64,000 nt of DNA from Enterococcaceae bacterium OF42-14pH9A (GTDB lineage: Bacteria; Bacillota; Bacilli; Lactobacillales; Enterococcaceae). This document shows positions 38,701-45,837 of this stretch, in pieces. Position 1 is the first letter of the stretch. Every line of letters starts with the position of its first letter. Below the pieces are notes generated by a model that did not search any database, had not been told where the DNA came from, and was given only the letters and a program-made list of their open reading frames with translations. The DNA lies in contig JAQEYU010000001.1 of the NCBI GenBank assembly GCA_027692465.1, positions 496,001 through 560,000 on the forward strand. The letters are read 5' to 3'. Both the position numbers and the translations under genes were made by a program.

Positions 38701-39179
38701 TGATGGAAAATGCCAAGGTGGTGAATGTGACCTTTCTGTCTGATTCTTCAGATGCCTTGGATGATACGGTAGGTGTGTTAACCATCGTGGTTTGGGTTTT
38801 GATCGTCTCAGCCGGATTGTTGGCTTTGATCGTGTTGTATAATCTGAACAATATCAATATCTCAGAACGAATCAGAGAGCTTTCTACAATCAAAGTACTG
38901 GGCTTTTATAACAACGAATTGACCATGTACATCTACCGAGAAAATATTATCCTGACCTTGCTGGGCATCTTGGTGGGACTGCTCTTAGGCTTTTTCGAAC
39001 ACCGCTACGTGTTGCAAACCGTGGAGCTGGATATGCTGATGTTTTCGCCGGATGTCCATCCGCTTAGTTACCTTTATGCTAGTCTGATCACGGTCTTTTT
39101 CACTGTGATCGTGGGGATCGTTGTCTATTTTAAACTGAAAAAAGTTGACATGATTGAGGCCTTGAAATCAAATGAGTAA
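35778..39179 (+). CDS. Large FtsX-like ABC permease with a long coiled-coil insertion
   Basis: 1133 aa from ATG 35778 (GGTGGGG just upstream). One N-terminal helix (SIMGIIFLGVAFFVGIGATG) is followed by a MacB-like periplasmic-type domain. A very long Gln/Ala/Glu-rich coiled coil (about residues 230-600, many QQQLEAAEAQL-type heptads) comes next, then an FtsX three-helix core (FPVIFFLIAALISLTT to about 740), a second extracellular domain and a final FtsX-type helix set (about 990-1125). Such duplicated-FtsX permeases with coiled coils occur in Lactobacillales and pair with SalX-type ATPases. Substrate unknown. The coiled coil would project outside the cell. Confidence 0.85.
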   Translation: MKNKALFKTAVREIRNSPTRFLSIMGIIFLGVAFFVGIGATGPDMIGAGDDYYKQQQLADVAVLSTLGLTDKDRQLLAKDPQVEQVQPQYLLDLNMSKLNKVIRFFGRDDGDRLNEYKVVSGRLPQKTGEAVLDQVAQLQGDYQIGDTLEIEKADDLANQLKKHSFKIVGFVHSPEFIENLKRGNTTVGSGTVDYFAVIKAADIDLETYTRMLVSFKKTAAASAYSNAYQKTIDDGIKSLQETLKDRPEARLAEVKQAAEEKLTAVQKQIAEGEKALDSGAEQLETARRQLDDGKAELTANQQKLIQQSAQGQQQLEAAEAQLNQQQEQLKSRQEALTRQWEALDQANKQAQEFEDEKEDIAKVNDGLQNLQQELTQLQDLSREIAAVKAVAEADLAAELTAKQASWEVLINGLPDNAVLQGSLAKLKDSGSKTNLAAFEAAVAAYTKATAAEIEKWQKEADAYAKAAAELDPEQLKQKGEQLKQVEEQLGAAEQQLQQGRDQLGQQRRTLQEQKADAEAQLAAAEQKLADGEAEYQKNVAAYQEQTSQNMPKLLDAQLQLKNQSRQLAEMKPAEYMFSDRDKNPGYTEYKQNADRISSLATVFPVIFFLIAALISLTTMTRMIEEKRSEIGTFKALGYKNREIARKFIFYSLTAGLLGTIAGLVLGFYLFPTIIVNAYGQLYNMKEFSTPWYLSYAAIATLVALICTVGIALLTLRLDLRSSAATLLRPKAPKAGRRVWLERIKPLWNHMSFIQKVTVRNLFRYKSRMLMTIFGIAGCTSMIVTGFGLRDSIGDMVPLQFEKLWQYQSVVTFDDHSTDQQTEQYEAALEKVAGFKEALPISAQTLTMSGKGQNPQEVSVYVPKKPEAAGKFLLFNDRKSGEKYQLTDEGAVIDEKLAALFAIETGDTINLKSSENKEYQLKVSAIVENYVGHFAYVTPQYFKAVFQADPEYNSEFLLFDKAPTAKQEPEIANELMENAKVVNVTFLSDSSDALDDTVGVLTIVVWVLIVSAGLLALIVLYNLNNINISERIRELSTIKVLGFYNNELTMYIYRENIILTLLGILVGLLLGFFEHRYVLQTVELDMLMFSPDVHPLSYLYASLITVFFTVIVGIVVYFKLKKVDMIEALKSNE

Positions 39180-39296
39180 AACGGAATTTAGTTGATTTTT
39201 TTGCAGGAGGGGCCGTGAGCTGCAAGTTCCAAGTACAGCCACAGTTTTTCCTGTCTTAAAAGGACCGCTAAAAATAAAATGAGGGAGTGAGGAAAG

Positions 39297-39434
39297 ATGA
39301 AGATGGATATTCTGCAGGCCGGAATGGTCACGATCGTCTCGATGGGGATCGTCTTTCTGGTACTGATGGCACTGTGGGGAGCGCTGGAATTAATCCACAA
39401 ACTGGTGACAGGAAGGGGGTCTTCAGATGGGTGA
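39297..39434 (+). CDS. OadG-like gamma subunit of a sodium-pump decarboxylase, 45 aa
   Basis: Short gene: MKMDILQAGMVTIVSMG... one membrane helix (GIVFLVLMALWGALELIHKL) and a short polar tail. This is the layout of OadG/gamma (OadH-like) anchors that hold the decarboxylase complex together. GTGAGGAAAG lies before the ATG. It overlaps the beta-subunit start by 8 bp (ATGGGTGA), so the two are translationally coupled. The family assignment rests on the helix and the position. Confidence 0.75.
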   Translation: MKMDILQAGMVTIVSMGIVFLVLMALWGALELIHKLVTGRGSSDG

Positions 39435-40557
39435 TATCATTTCCAATATGATTGAGACCTCGGGATTTGCCGGCCTGACTTGGCGGCATCTGGTCATGAT
39501 CGCAATCGCACTGATATTTATGTATCTGGCTATTTTTAAAGAGTATGAGCCTTACCTGCTGTTGCCGATTTCATTTGGAATTTTATTGGTGAATTTGCCG
39601 TTTACGGGTATTTTTGCCGGACCGACAAACGCAGAACCGGGCGGATTGTTGTATTATTTGTACCAGGGAACCAACTTGGGGATCTACCCGCCGCTAATCT
39701 TCTTGTGTCTAGGTGCTTCAACAGACTTCGGCCCGCTGATCGCCAATCCAAAGACACTGCTTTTAGGTGCGGCGGCTCAATTCGGAATCTTTGCCGCCTT
39801 TTTCGGGGCGATTGCACTGGGGATGACCGGATTAGAAGCGGCGGCGGTAGGGATCATCGGTGGTGCTGACGGACCGACGGCAATTTATCTTACCACCCGT
39901 TTAGCGCCGCACTTATTGAGCGTGATTGCAATCGCCGCCTATTCGTATATGGCGTTGGTACCAATCATTCAGCCGCCCATCATCAATGCGCTGACAACGC
40001 CGGCAGAACGCAAAATCAAGATGACGATGCAGCGGACAGTCACAAAAAAAGAACGAATCCTGTTTCCAATCTTCACCACTATCTTTGTTGCATTGGTAGT
40101 ACCGGCAGCCACCACATTGATTGGCTGTCTGATGCTGGGTAATCTGGTGCGGGAGTCCCAGGTGGTTCTCAAAATTACCGAAACGCTGCAAAATGCTATG
40201 ATGTATATCATTACGATCATTCTGGGGCTGACAGTGGGTGCAAAAGCGGAAGCAGATATTTTTCTCTCCGTCACTTCTTTGAAGATCATCTTCTTGGGAT
40301 TGGCGGCATTTGCTATCGGAACGGCCACTGGTGTCTTGTTCGGTAAGTTGATGTGCCGACTCACCAAGGGACAGATCAATCCGATGATCGGCGCCGCCGG
40401 GGTCTCAGCGGTTCCGATGGCGGCCCGGGTGGTCCACAAAGAAGGCCTCAAAAATGATCCGTCCAATTACCTGCTGATGCATGCGATGGGACCAAACGTT
40501 GCCGGTATCATCGGCTCGGCGATTGCTGCCGGAACACTGCTGGCCTATTTTCAGTAA
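39427..40557 (+). CDS. Sodium ion-translocating decarboxylase beta subunit (OadB/GcdB/MmdB family)
   Basis: 376 aa polytopic membrane protein. The conserved ion-pathway segments are present: FLCLGASTDFGPLIANPKTLLLGAAAQ (quoted in part), GIIGGADGPTAIYLTTRLAP with the key Asp, AAYSYMALVPIIQPP, and the C-terminal GAAGVSAVPMAARVVHKEG followed by HAMGPNVAGIIGSA. Beta subunits couple decarboxylation of a biotin-bound acid to Na+ export. No alpha subunit or biotin carrier gene lies nearby, so the substrate (oxaloacetate, glutaconyl-CoA or methylmalonyl-CoA) cannot be assigned. Confidence 0.9.
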   Translation: MGDIISNMIETSGFAGLTWRHLVMIAIALIFMYLAIFKEYEPYLLLPISFGILLVNLPFTGIFAGPTNAEPGGLLYYLYQGTNLGIYPPLIFLCLGASTDFGPLIANPKTLLLGAAAQFGIFAAFFGAIALGMTGLEAAAVGIIGGADGPTAIYLTTRLAPHLLSVIAIAAYSYMALVPIIQPPIINALTTPAERKIKMTMQRTVTKKERILFPIFTTIFVALVVPAATTLIGCLMLGNLVRESQVVLKITETLQNAMMYIITIILGLTVGAKAEADIFLSVTSLKIIFLGLAAFAIGTATGVLFGKLMCRLTKGQINPMIGAAGVSAVPMAARVVHKEGLKNDPSNYLLMHAMGPNVAGIIGSAIAAGTLLAYFQ

Positions 40558-40586
40558 TGCATTTCATTAAATCAGAAACGGCCATG

Positions 40587-40616
40587 ACCTGTACATTTGC
40601 GGATGTACAGGTTTTT
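40587..40616 (+). terminator. Terminator after the beta-subunit gene
   Basis: ACCTGTACAT (40587-40596) pairs with ATGTACAGGT (40603-40612), followed by TTTTT. Confidence 0.92.
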
Positions 40617-40704
40617 GGTCTTCGGAACGGCGGCAGTGTTTTTTGAAAAAAGTTAAATATCGATGTTTATCAGAGGTGAAAGCCGGTTTCTTTTTAGATT
40701 TTTC

Positions 40705-40713
40705 TGTTATAAT
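40705..40713 (+). promoter_or_regulatory. Extended -10 promoter of truB-ribF
   Basis: TG-T-TATAAT (TATAAT at 40708-40713), 27 bp before the truB start. No good -35, as is usual with an extended -10. Confidence 0.65.
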
Positions 40714-40740
40714 AGCAAAGTTGAAAGGAAGGTGCTACCG

Positions 40741-41673
40741 ATGGACGGTATCTTGGCTTTGTGGAAAGAACGCGGCATGACCAGTCATGACTGTGTTTTC
40801 AAATTGCGTAAAATATTACATATGAAAAAAATCGGACACGGCGGAACTCTCGATCCGGAGGTGGACGGGGTATTGCCGATTTGTGTCGGTAAAGGAACCA
40901 AGGTGATCGAATTTTTGCAGGATGGCGGCAAAGTCTACGAAGGCGAAATCACGTTAGGTTATGCGACGGATACTGAGGACCGCTATGGTCAAGTGATCGA
41001 TAAAACGTCCATCACCCGCCCTTTTTCCGCAGCGGAAATCGATGAAGCGATGGCTGGATTTGTAGGAAAGATCACTCAGATTCCGCCCATGTATTCGGCA
41101 GTAAAAGTAAACGGCCGCAAGCTTTACGAATATGCACGGGCCGGAGAAACAGTGGAACGACCGCAGCGGCAGGTGAACATTGCATCATTTGTCAGGACCA
41201 GCGAACCCTATTACGATGAAGTACAACAGGTGCAGTCCTGGCGTTTTCGCGTGGAGTGCGGCAAGGGGACTTACGTGCGGACGCTGGCGGTGGATACCGG
41301 TACTAAATTGGGTGTGGCCGCCTGCATGACCGATCTGACTCGATTGGCCAGCGGCGGGTTTGATAAACAGCAGGCCGTCACTTTGGAGGAAGTGGCTCAA
41401 GCAGTTGAAAATGAGCGGGTGTCTGAGATCCTGCTGCCTTTGGAATATGCTTTAAAGGATATGCCGCGAGTCGATATAGCTGATGAATTGTGGCAGCGGG
41501 TCAAAAACGGCAGTCGCTTGAAAGCTTGCGAACTGCAGTTGAAGATGATGCCTGAGGGTCCTGTGGCCGTCTTTTATAACGAATCTGCGGTCAGTATCTA
41601 TGAAGCAAATCCCAAAGAAAAAAATGGGTTGAAACCCTTGAAAGTATTGCGAACGGAGATGGAGAACAACTAA
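40741..41673 (+). CDS. truB: TruB, tRNA pseudouridine-55 synthase
   Basis: Converts U55 of the tRNA T-loop to pseudouridine. 310 aa. Catalytic motif HGGTLDPEVDGVLPICVGKGTK with the conserved Asp, then YEGEITLGYATDTEDRYGQV, QIPPMYSAVKVNGRKLYEYAR and the RVECGKGTYVRTLAVDTG segment. ATG at 40741 follows AAGGAAGGTG; the frame upstream to 40663 contains the promoter. The stop overlaps the ribF start by one base (TAATG). Confidence 0.97.
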   Translation: MDGILALWKERGMTSHDCVFKLRKILHMKKIGHGGTLDPEVDGVLPICVGKGTKVIEFLQDGGKVYEGEITLGYATDTEDRYGQVIDKTSITRPFSAAEIDEAMAGFVGKITQIPPMYSAVKVNGRKLYEYARAGETVERPQRQVNIASFVRTSEPYYDEVQQVQSWRFRVECGKGTYVRTLAVDTGTKLGVAACMTDLTRLASGGFDKQQAVTLEEVAQAVENERVSEILLPLEYALKDMPRVDIADELWQRVKNGSRLKACELQLKMMPEGPVAVFYNESAVSIYEANPKEKNGLKPLKVLRTEMENN

Positions 41674-42629
41674 TGGAAATCATCAAAATCCGACATCCAT
41701 ATGACAAACAGACGATCCCTGATGAAAAAGTGGTCCTGGTACTCGGCTTTTTTGACGGTGTGCATCGCGGCCACCAAAAAGTTATCAAGACAGGACGAAA
41801 AAAAGCGGACGAATTAGGCGTGAAGCTGGCAGTTATGACCTTTAACTATCATCCGTCTGTTGTTTTCAAAAAACTGGGGAAAGAAGACTTGAAATATCTT
41901 ACCAGTTTGGCTCAAAAAGAGCGATTGATGAAATGGCTGGGGGTCGACTATTTATACGAAATCGAGTTCACTTCGGATTTTGCGCATCTGGCGCCCCAGG
42001 ATTTTGTCGATCAATACATCGTCGGACTCCACGCACAGGTGGCAGTTTCCGGGTTTGATTACACTTACGGACCAAAGGCTATTGCCGATGTTTCTCATTT
42101 GCCGGGTTATGCCAAGGGACGCTTTGAAGTCCTCACGGTCGCCAAAGAAACTGAAGAAGGCGATAAAATCAGTTCATCCAGAGTCCGCAGTCTGTTGGAA
42201 AAAGGTGCAATGGCAGAGGTCAATCAGCTGTTGGGCTATCCTTACAGTATTGACGGCGTCGTGGTTCATGGCGAGGCTCGGGGCCGGACGCTGGGGTTTC
42301 CTACGGCCAATATCAAGTTCAGTCACTATGCACGGCTGCCGATGGAAGGAGTCTACGTCTGCGAGATGACAATTGCCGGAAAAAGCTACCCTGCCATGGG
42401 TTCCATCGGACATAATGATACCTTTGGTGAAGGGCGCCAGCTGACTATGGAGATCTACATCCTGGATTTCAATCAGGATATCTACGGTGAACAGGTAAGT
42501 GTTTCCTGGCTGGATCTGATCAGAGGACAAGTCAAATTCGACGGGGCTCAAGGTCTGATCAAGCAGCTGCAGGATGACGAAGCTGCGACTCGCCGTTATT
42601 TTGAAAAAAATCCCATCGAGGAAGGGTAA
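41673..42629 (+). CDS. ribF: RibF, bifunctional riboflavin kinase / FAD synthetase
   Basis: Makes FMN and FAD from riboflavin and ATP. 318 aa. N-terminal nucleotidyltransferase domain with LGFFDGVHRGHQKV (HxGH-type motif) and SGFDYTYGPKA. The ISSSRVR motif follows, then a C-terminal riboflavin kinase domain with VVHGEARGRTLGFPTANI (PTAN motif) and the MEIYILDFNQDIYG strand. Translationally coupled to truB, a conserved pairing in Firmicutes. Confidence 0.97.
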   Translation: MEIIKIRHPYDKQTIPDEKVVLVLGFFDGVHRGHQKVIKTGRKKADELGVKLAVMTFNYHPSVVFKKLGKEDLKYLTSLAQKERLMKWLGVDYLYEIEFTSDFAHLAPQDFVDQYIVGLHAQVAVSGFDYTYGPKAIADVSHLPGYAKGRFEVLTVAKETEEGDKISSSRVRSLLEKGAMAEVNQLLGYPYSIDGVVVHGEARGRTLGFPTANIKFSHYARLPMEGVYVCEMTIAGKSYPAMGSIGHNDTFGEGRQLTMEIYILDFNQDIYGEQVSVSWLDLIRGQVKFDGAQGLIKQLQDDEAATRRYFEKNPIEEG

Positions 42630-42644
42630 GCCAGCTTTGAAAAG

Positions 42645-42682
42645 GTGCTGAGATCCGAATTTTTTGCGAAATTCGGATGCAC
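42645..42682. other. Hairpin after ribF
   Basis: ATCCGAATTT (42653-42662) and AAATTCGGAT (42669-42678) form a perfect stem, extended by GTGC/GCAC. No T-run follows on the plus strand, so it may be an mRNA 3' protective hairpin rather than a terminator. Confidence 0.5.
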
Positions 42683-42797
42683 GTCGCCCTCATGCCACAG
42701 TTCGTGGGGGTGATTTCACAGATCGTGGCAGCAATAATTTCCATTGTTTCCTAAACGATTTACCGAGATTGTTTGAACGATTTAATAAATGAGAAGG

Positions 42798-42841
42798 AGC
42801 TGCCCGGGGCGTGTCTAAAAAACGTCCCGGGCAGCTGTTTT
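42798..42841 (+). terminator. GC-rich terminator-like hairpin fused to a TIR element end
   Basis: AGCTGCCCGGGGCG (42798-42811) pairs over 14 bp with CGTCCCGGGCAGCT (42823-42836) with one wobble, then GTTTTGG. The loop TGTCTAAAAAA is the left terminal repeat of the element, so the element end is part of the hairpin. Confidence 0.6.
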
Positions 42842-42948
42842 GGTCTTTCTCGGCACAAGCGGCGTCATCTAAGGGGAGGTTGCTCCTTGACTCCGGTAAA
42901 AATTCGTCAAAAAGCAGGATGCCCTCCGCGTTTCCAGGCATGCCCTAA
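42805..42948 (-). repeat. TIR element copy G, reverse orientation
   Basis: Left end GGGGCGTGTCTAAAAAAC, interior TTGGTCTTTCTCGGC and TCCTTGACTCCGGTAAAAATTCG, right end GTTTCCAGGCATGCCCTAA. Both terminal repeats are clear; the interior is slightly shortened. The remaining non-coding DNA to 43078 holds only a weak hairpin CGGGTC/GACCCG at about 42994-43014. Confidence 0.75.
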
Positions 42949-43078
42949 CCTTTCAAAACTGTTAGCTGATTTTGCCCCCTGATGCGAAAAAAGCGGGTCG
43001 TTATCATTGACCCGAATGTTTTACCATGGTAGTTTCGAAGTACATGAATTCACGATGGGTGAAGGCGGGGGGAACAGA

Positions 43079-44107
43079 ATGTCCGAAAAAAGACGCAGTG
43101 CCAGGCATGGGAAAAAGCAAAGTACGTTGCAAAAAGTCGTGCCGTTTCTGATCGGAGCAGCAGTAATTTTGATCGCAGCGGGTTCGTTGTATGGTGTTTT
43201 GCAGATGAAAAACGGCGGCGCTTCTGCAAATAAAACAGGAAGTGCCCAGGTCAGGACAAAAGAGGCCAAGAAAAATCCACAGCAGACTGGGGGATCCAAG
43301 GAGCCAAATACCGAGCAAAGTTCCGGGGCGTCGTCAGAAACTACTGAGAGTACGGCTGATTCAGCAGACAAACAGGAGGGTACTCTTTTGGCAAAGGGAA
43401 AAAATCACAATCAAGCCGCACAGGAATATGCCTATGATCCGAAATGGATCCAAGATGTGATTGATGGGCGGGCGGTCAATGACGGACAGCGTATCTGTAT
43501 TCTGACTTTTGATGACGGTGTCAATCATGAAGTGACTCCGAAAATTCTGGATATTTTGAAGCAGGAAAAGGTGCCGGCAACGTTTTTTGTTGTCGGTAAA
43601 ACCCTTGGCAAAGAAACAAAAGACCTGCTTGAGCGGGAAATCGCTGAAGGACACAGCGTTGCAATCCACAGCTTCGATCATGACTATGGAAAACTTTATC
43701 CCGGAGGCGCAGCAGATCCTGATCGTATTGCTCAAGAAGCCGAGGCGACACAAAAGCTTTTGCAAGAGTTGTTGGGGCAAGATTTTCGAACACAGGCTTG
43801 GCGTTATCCCGGAGGACATATGTCTTGGCACAACATCAGTGCCGGTGATGTTGCCCTGGCTGCTCAGGGACTGCATTGGGTGGATTGGAATGCTATGAGC
43901 GGGGATGCTGAGCCGGAAAGCTCACGACCGAAAACGGCAGCCGAGATGGTCGCTTATCAGGAAAAATCCATTACCGAATATCCGGATGTCAAACTACGGG
44001 TTGTTTTGATGCACGATGCGGCTGATAAGCAGCTGACTGTCGAAGCACTGCCTCAGATCATTCAGTTTTATCGGGATAAAGGCTTCAAGTTCGGTGTGTT
44101 GGAATAA
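43079..44107 (+). CDS. Membrane-anchored polysaccharide deacetylase (PgdA-like)
   Basis: 342 aa. Short basic N-terminus, one membrane helix (VVPFLIGAAVILIAAGSLYGV, about 20-40), a Ser/Thr/Glu-rich linker to about residue 120, then a NodB domain. NodB motifs: LTFDDGVNHEVTP (catalytic and metal Asp), the metal His pair HSFDHDY, WRYPGGHMSW and VLMHDA. Such enzymes remove acetyl groups from peptidoglycan GlcNAc and confer lysozyme resistance; the substrate is inferred. ATG at 43079 follows GGGGGG; a start at 43055 is possible. Confidence 0.88.
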   Translation: MSEKRRSARHGKKQSTLQKVVPFLIGAAVILIAAGSLYGVLQMKNGGASANKTGSAQVRTKEAKKNPQQTGGSKEPNTEQSSGASSETTESTADSADKQEGTLLAKGKNHNQAAQEYAYDPKWIQDVIDGRAVNDGQRICILTFDDGVNHEVTPKILDILKQEKVPATFFVVGKTLGKETKDLLEREIAEGHSVAIHSFDHDYGKLYPGGAADPDRIAQEAEATQKLLQELLGQDFRTQAWRYPGGHMSWHNISAGDVALAAQGLHWVDWNAMSGDAEPESSRPKTAAEMVAYQEKSITEYPDVKLRVVLMHDAADKQLTVEALPQIIQFYRDKGFKFGVLE

Positions 44108-44180
44108 TCGCGTCCGAAAATGACAGCGGCTGCTGCCTTGGTCTTTTTAACTGTAATCTGGATCGTAAATGCTCCTGATC
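44105..44180 (-). repeat. TIR element copy I, left part only, reverse orientation
   Basis: TAATCGCGTCCGAAAATGACAG, then CTTGGTCTTTTTAACTGTAATC and GGATCGTAAATGC, matches the left half of the copies at 53437 and 4647. It begins at the TAA stop codon of the deacetylase gene. Confidence 0.5.
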
Positions 44181-44280
44181 AGTTGAACTCTCTAAGCGGT
44201 GTGTTGCTTTTGCAACAGAGTCCGCCGGATCCTGACTCCTACTGAGACTTTTAGGTGCATCCTGATCCATACTCAAATGA

Positions 44281-44358
44281 AGCTGAGCCGAATCCTTTTG
44301 ATGCTGAATTGCTGTTTTTCGCGAAAGCATCAATTCAGATTTAAGGAGCCGGCTTTTT
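44281..44358 (+). terminator. Composite hairpin and T-run between the deacetylase gene and hemW
   Basis: CTGAATTG (44304-44311) pairs with CAATTCAG (44331-44338). An imperfect outer pairing AGC..GCCG..TCCTT / AAGGAGCCGGCT ends in TTTTTTT. Terminates the deacetylase transcript. Confidence 0.6.
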
Positions 44359-44416
44359 TTCGTTTTTGGAATTTTTTGGGTTAAGTGTCTGCTGAGTCAG
44401 CCGGGCAAATTGCTAT

Positions 44417-44443
44417 TTGACAGGGATAATGCTAGACTAAACT
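44417..44443 (+). promoter_or_regulatory. Candidate hemW promoter
   Basis: TTGACA (44417-44422), short 15 bp spacer, TAAACT (44438-44443). Confidence 0.45.
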
Positions 44444-44475
44444 GCAAATCTTTTTGGACTGTGAGGAAAGAATCG

Positions 44476-45630
44476 ATGATTAATGATGCAGGGCGGGATA
44501 TTTCTGCGTATATCCACATCCCTTTTTGTGAACATATCTGTTACTATTGCGACTTCAACAAGGTTTTTCTGGAGGGGCAGCCGGTAGACGAATATATTGA
44601 GATGCTGCTGCGGGAGATGAGCCTGCAGTTGGAAAAGACGCCAATCCAGAGCTCACCTACCTTGTATGTCGGAGGCGGAACACCTACTTCGTTGACGGCC
44701 CAACAATTGGATCGGCTGCTGTCCGGGATTGCTGCTCGCTTTCCGATGGAGACTGTGGCAGAGTTCACTGTCGAGGCAAATCCCGGCGACCTGACGGCGG
44801 AAAAACTCTCCGTGATGCGTAATTACGGCGTCAACCGGCTGTCCATGGGGGTGCAAACCTTCGATGACCGTTTGTTAAAAAAAATCGGTCGTCGACATAC
44901 TGCTGCGGATGTCTACAAAACCATGGCTTTTCTTGAAAAAGCGGATTTTCGCAACGTTTCCATCGATTTGATCTATGCACTGCCCGGACAAACTTTGGCC
45001 GGCTTCCGGGATACCCTGAAACGGGCTATTGAATTGGACCTGCCTCATTATTCATTGTATTCGCTGATTCTGGAAAATAAAACAATGTTCATGAATTGGG
45101 TGCGACAAGGCCGCTTGACGCTGCCGGACCAGGAAGAGGAAGGACAGATGTTTGAAGAAACAATTCTAGCGATGGAAAAAGCCGGTCGTCGACAATATGA
45201 GATCAGCAATTTTGCTCTGGCGGGAAAAGAATCGGAGCACAATAAAGTTTATTGGCACAATGAACACTATTTCGGATTTGGGGCCGGTGCCAGCGGTTAT
45301 GTGGGAAATGAGCGGTATAAAAATTTCGGTCCAATCCAGCATTACTTGAAGCCCCTCCGAGAAAACAAACTGCCGGTCTACGATACGGAGTCTCTGACGT
45401 TGAAAAACCAGATGGAAGAAGAAATGTTTCTGGGGCTGCGGCTCAAAGAAGGTGTCTCCGCCGAGCGCTTTGAACGCAAATTTCACCATACAATTGAGGA
45501 AATATACGGGGCTGTATTGGCGGAAGAAACAAAAGCCGGGCTGTTGGAGATTTCCGGTGATCGAATCCGGCTGACAGCAGCGGGCCTGTTGATTGGCAAT
45601 GATATTTTTGAACGGTTTTTACTGGATTAG
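44476..45630 (+). CDS. hemW: HemW, radical SAM heme chaperone (coproporphyrinogen oxidase-like)
   Basis: 384 aa. Radical SAM motif CEHICYYCDF (CxxxCxxC, residues about 20-29), then YVGGGTPTSL, EFTVEANPGDLT, NRLSMGVQTFDDRLLKKIGRRHT and the C-terminal HemW domain (QMEEEMFLGLRLKEGVS). HemW proteins use CxxxCxxC rather than the HemN CxxxCxxCxC set and act in heme delivery. ATG at 44476 has GAGGAAAG 5 bp upstream; the frame to 44410 contains the promoter. The TAG stop is the first TAG of a TIR element copy. Confidence 0.93.
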   Translation: MINDAGRDISAYIHIPFCEHICYYCDFNKVFLEGQPVDEYIEMLLREMSLQLEKTPIQSSPTLYVGGGTPTSLTAQQLDRLLSGIAARFPMETVAEFTVEANPGDLTAEKLSVMRNYGVNRLSMGVQTFDDRLLKKIGRRHTAADVYKTMAFLEKADFRNVSIDLIYALPGQTLAGFRDTLKRAIELDLPHYSLYSLILENKTMFMNWVRQGRLTLPDQEEEGQMFEETILAMEKAGRRQYEISNFALAGKESEHNKVYWHNEHYFGFGAGASGYVGNERYKNFGPIQHYLKPLRENKLPVYDTESLTLKNQMEEEMFLGLRLKEGVSAERFERKFHHTIEEIYGAVLAEETKAGLLEISGDRIRLTAAGLLIGNDIFERFLLD

Positions 45631-45740
45631 GGTGTGTCTGAAAACGTCGGTAGAATTCAGATTTTTGCAGACCTGCCGGAATCAATAAATAAGGCATAGT
45701 TTATGGGTGCTGAAGCTGTGCAATTTGCCGAAATCTTCAG
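45627..45740 (+). repeat. TIR element copy D, forward, 3' truncated, provides hemW stop
   Basis: TTAGGGTGTGTCTGAAAACG starts at 45627. The stop TAG of hemW (45628-45630) is part of the terminal repeat. The interior follows the consensus (GAATTCAGATTTTTGCAGACC, GCTGAAGCTGTGCAATT) and fades at about 45740, before the hemW terminator. Confidence 0.75.
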
Positions 45741-45751
45741 ATTCTGATCAG

Positions 45752-45796
45752 CAACCAATTGGATGGGTTAAAAACATCCAATTGGTTGTTTTTTTT
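45752..45796 (+). terminator. Strong terminator of hemW
   Basis: CAACCAATTGGATG (45752-45765) and CATCCAATTGGTTG (45775-45788) form a perfect 14 bp stem followed by TTTTTTTT. Confidence 0.95.
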
Positions 45797-45809
45797 CTAT
45801 GCTGTGATT

Positions 45810-45818
45810 TGCTATAGT
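45810..45818 (+). promoter_or_regulatory. Extended -10 promoter of the pdxK operon
   Basis: TG-C-TATAGT (TATAGT at 45813-45818), 19 bp before the start. The ribosome site AGGAGG is at 45825-45830, so the leader is only a few bases long. Confidence 0.6.
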
Positions 45819-45837
45819 ATGTGCAGGAGGTGTGCGG

